Source: OMOG01 sp041485845
GTDB taxonomy: Bacteria > Acidobacteriota > Terriglobia > Bryobacterales > Bryobacteraceae
Length of the DNA stretch: 13,714 nucleotides
Direction: 5' to 3'
Assembly: GCA_041485845.1 (NCBI GenBank)
Contig: JBGPKH010000185.1
Coordinates: forward strand, 1-13,714
Shown: positions 13,667-13,714 of the stretch, piece by piece
Layout of the letters: every line of letters begins with the position of its first letter
Numbering within the stretch: the first letter of the stretch is position 1
Notes under the pieces: model-generated
What the model was told of the DNA's origin: nothing
Databases searched by the model: none
The model's input: only the letters and a program-made list of their open reading frames with translations
Position numbers and translations under genes: made by a program

Positions 13667-13714
13667 TCTCGGCGTTCCTCGATGTCCCCGAGCGCTATTG
13701 GCTCTGGGCGGCGG

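Noticed and set aside
13635..13714. plus-strand ATG frame open to the window edge
   Set aside because: Arg/Ser-rich product, no ribosome-binding site, and it overlaps the better minus-strand PIN signal.

Overview
The window looks like a high-GC soil bacterium of the Acidobacteriota, most likely the Solibacter/Bryobacter group. Three signs point there. One large secreted protein ends in a region resembling the Solibacter C-terminal domain TIGR03437. A long outer-membrane protein has the acidobacterial Oar-like layout (carboxypeptidase-regulatory domain, plug, barrel). A secreted protein belongs to a GHPDLxGxW-type family that I recall as expanded in these genomes. The lineage call is from memory of these families, not from a search.

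Layout. Positions 3-989 are the 3' part of a 2-oxoacid dehydrogenase E2 gene that begins before the window. A 390-bp gap with a possible frameshifted minus-strand gene remnant separates it from a secreted protein of unknown function (1380-2387). After another gap, holding a probable decayed DUF6788-like fragment, come a small four-helix membrane protein (2743-3150) and an exported double-cupin protein (3472-4176). A bidirectional terminator at 4219-4261 closes this rightward block and also the leftward gene beyond it, a 994-residue exported beta-propeller/di-heme cytochrome c/TIGR03437-like fusion (4263-7247, minus).

The stretch 7321-8234 has no intact gene but is full of structure: a 286-bp MITE-like element with perfect 12-bp terminal inverted repeats and a GTGCTT direct repeat at its ends, two adjacent hairpins, and a frameshifted remnant of a regulator-type gene on the minus strand. 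A clear extended -10 promoter then drives the TonB-receptor-like outer-membrane protein (8259-11582). Its strong terminator lies inside the 3' end of the convergent gene.

That convergent pair (11625-12388, minus) is a UPF0175 antitoxin and a DUF3368-type PIN toxin, joined by an ATGA overlap. It diverges from tsaD (12432-13505), which makes the universal t6A tRNA modification. After tsaD, a probable terminator overlaps the frameshifted C-terminal end of a second, VapC-like PIN gene on the minus strand.

The intact genes do not form one pathway. Five encode exported or membrane proteins (unknown secreted protein, membrane protein, cupin, propeller-cytochrome, outer-membrane receptor). E2 and tsaD are housekeeping genes. 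The rest is mobile or decaying accessory sequence. No RNA gene, CRISPR array or intact transposase was seen.
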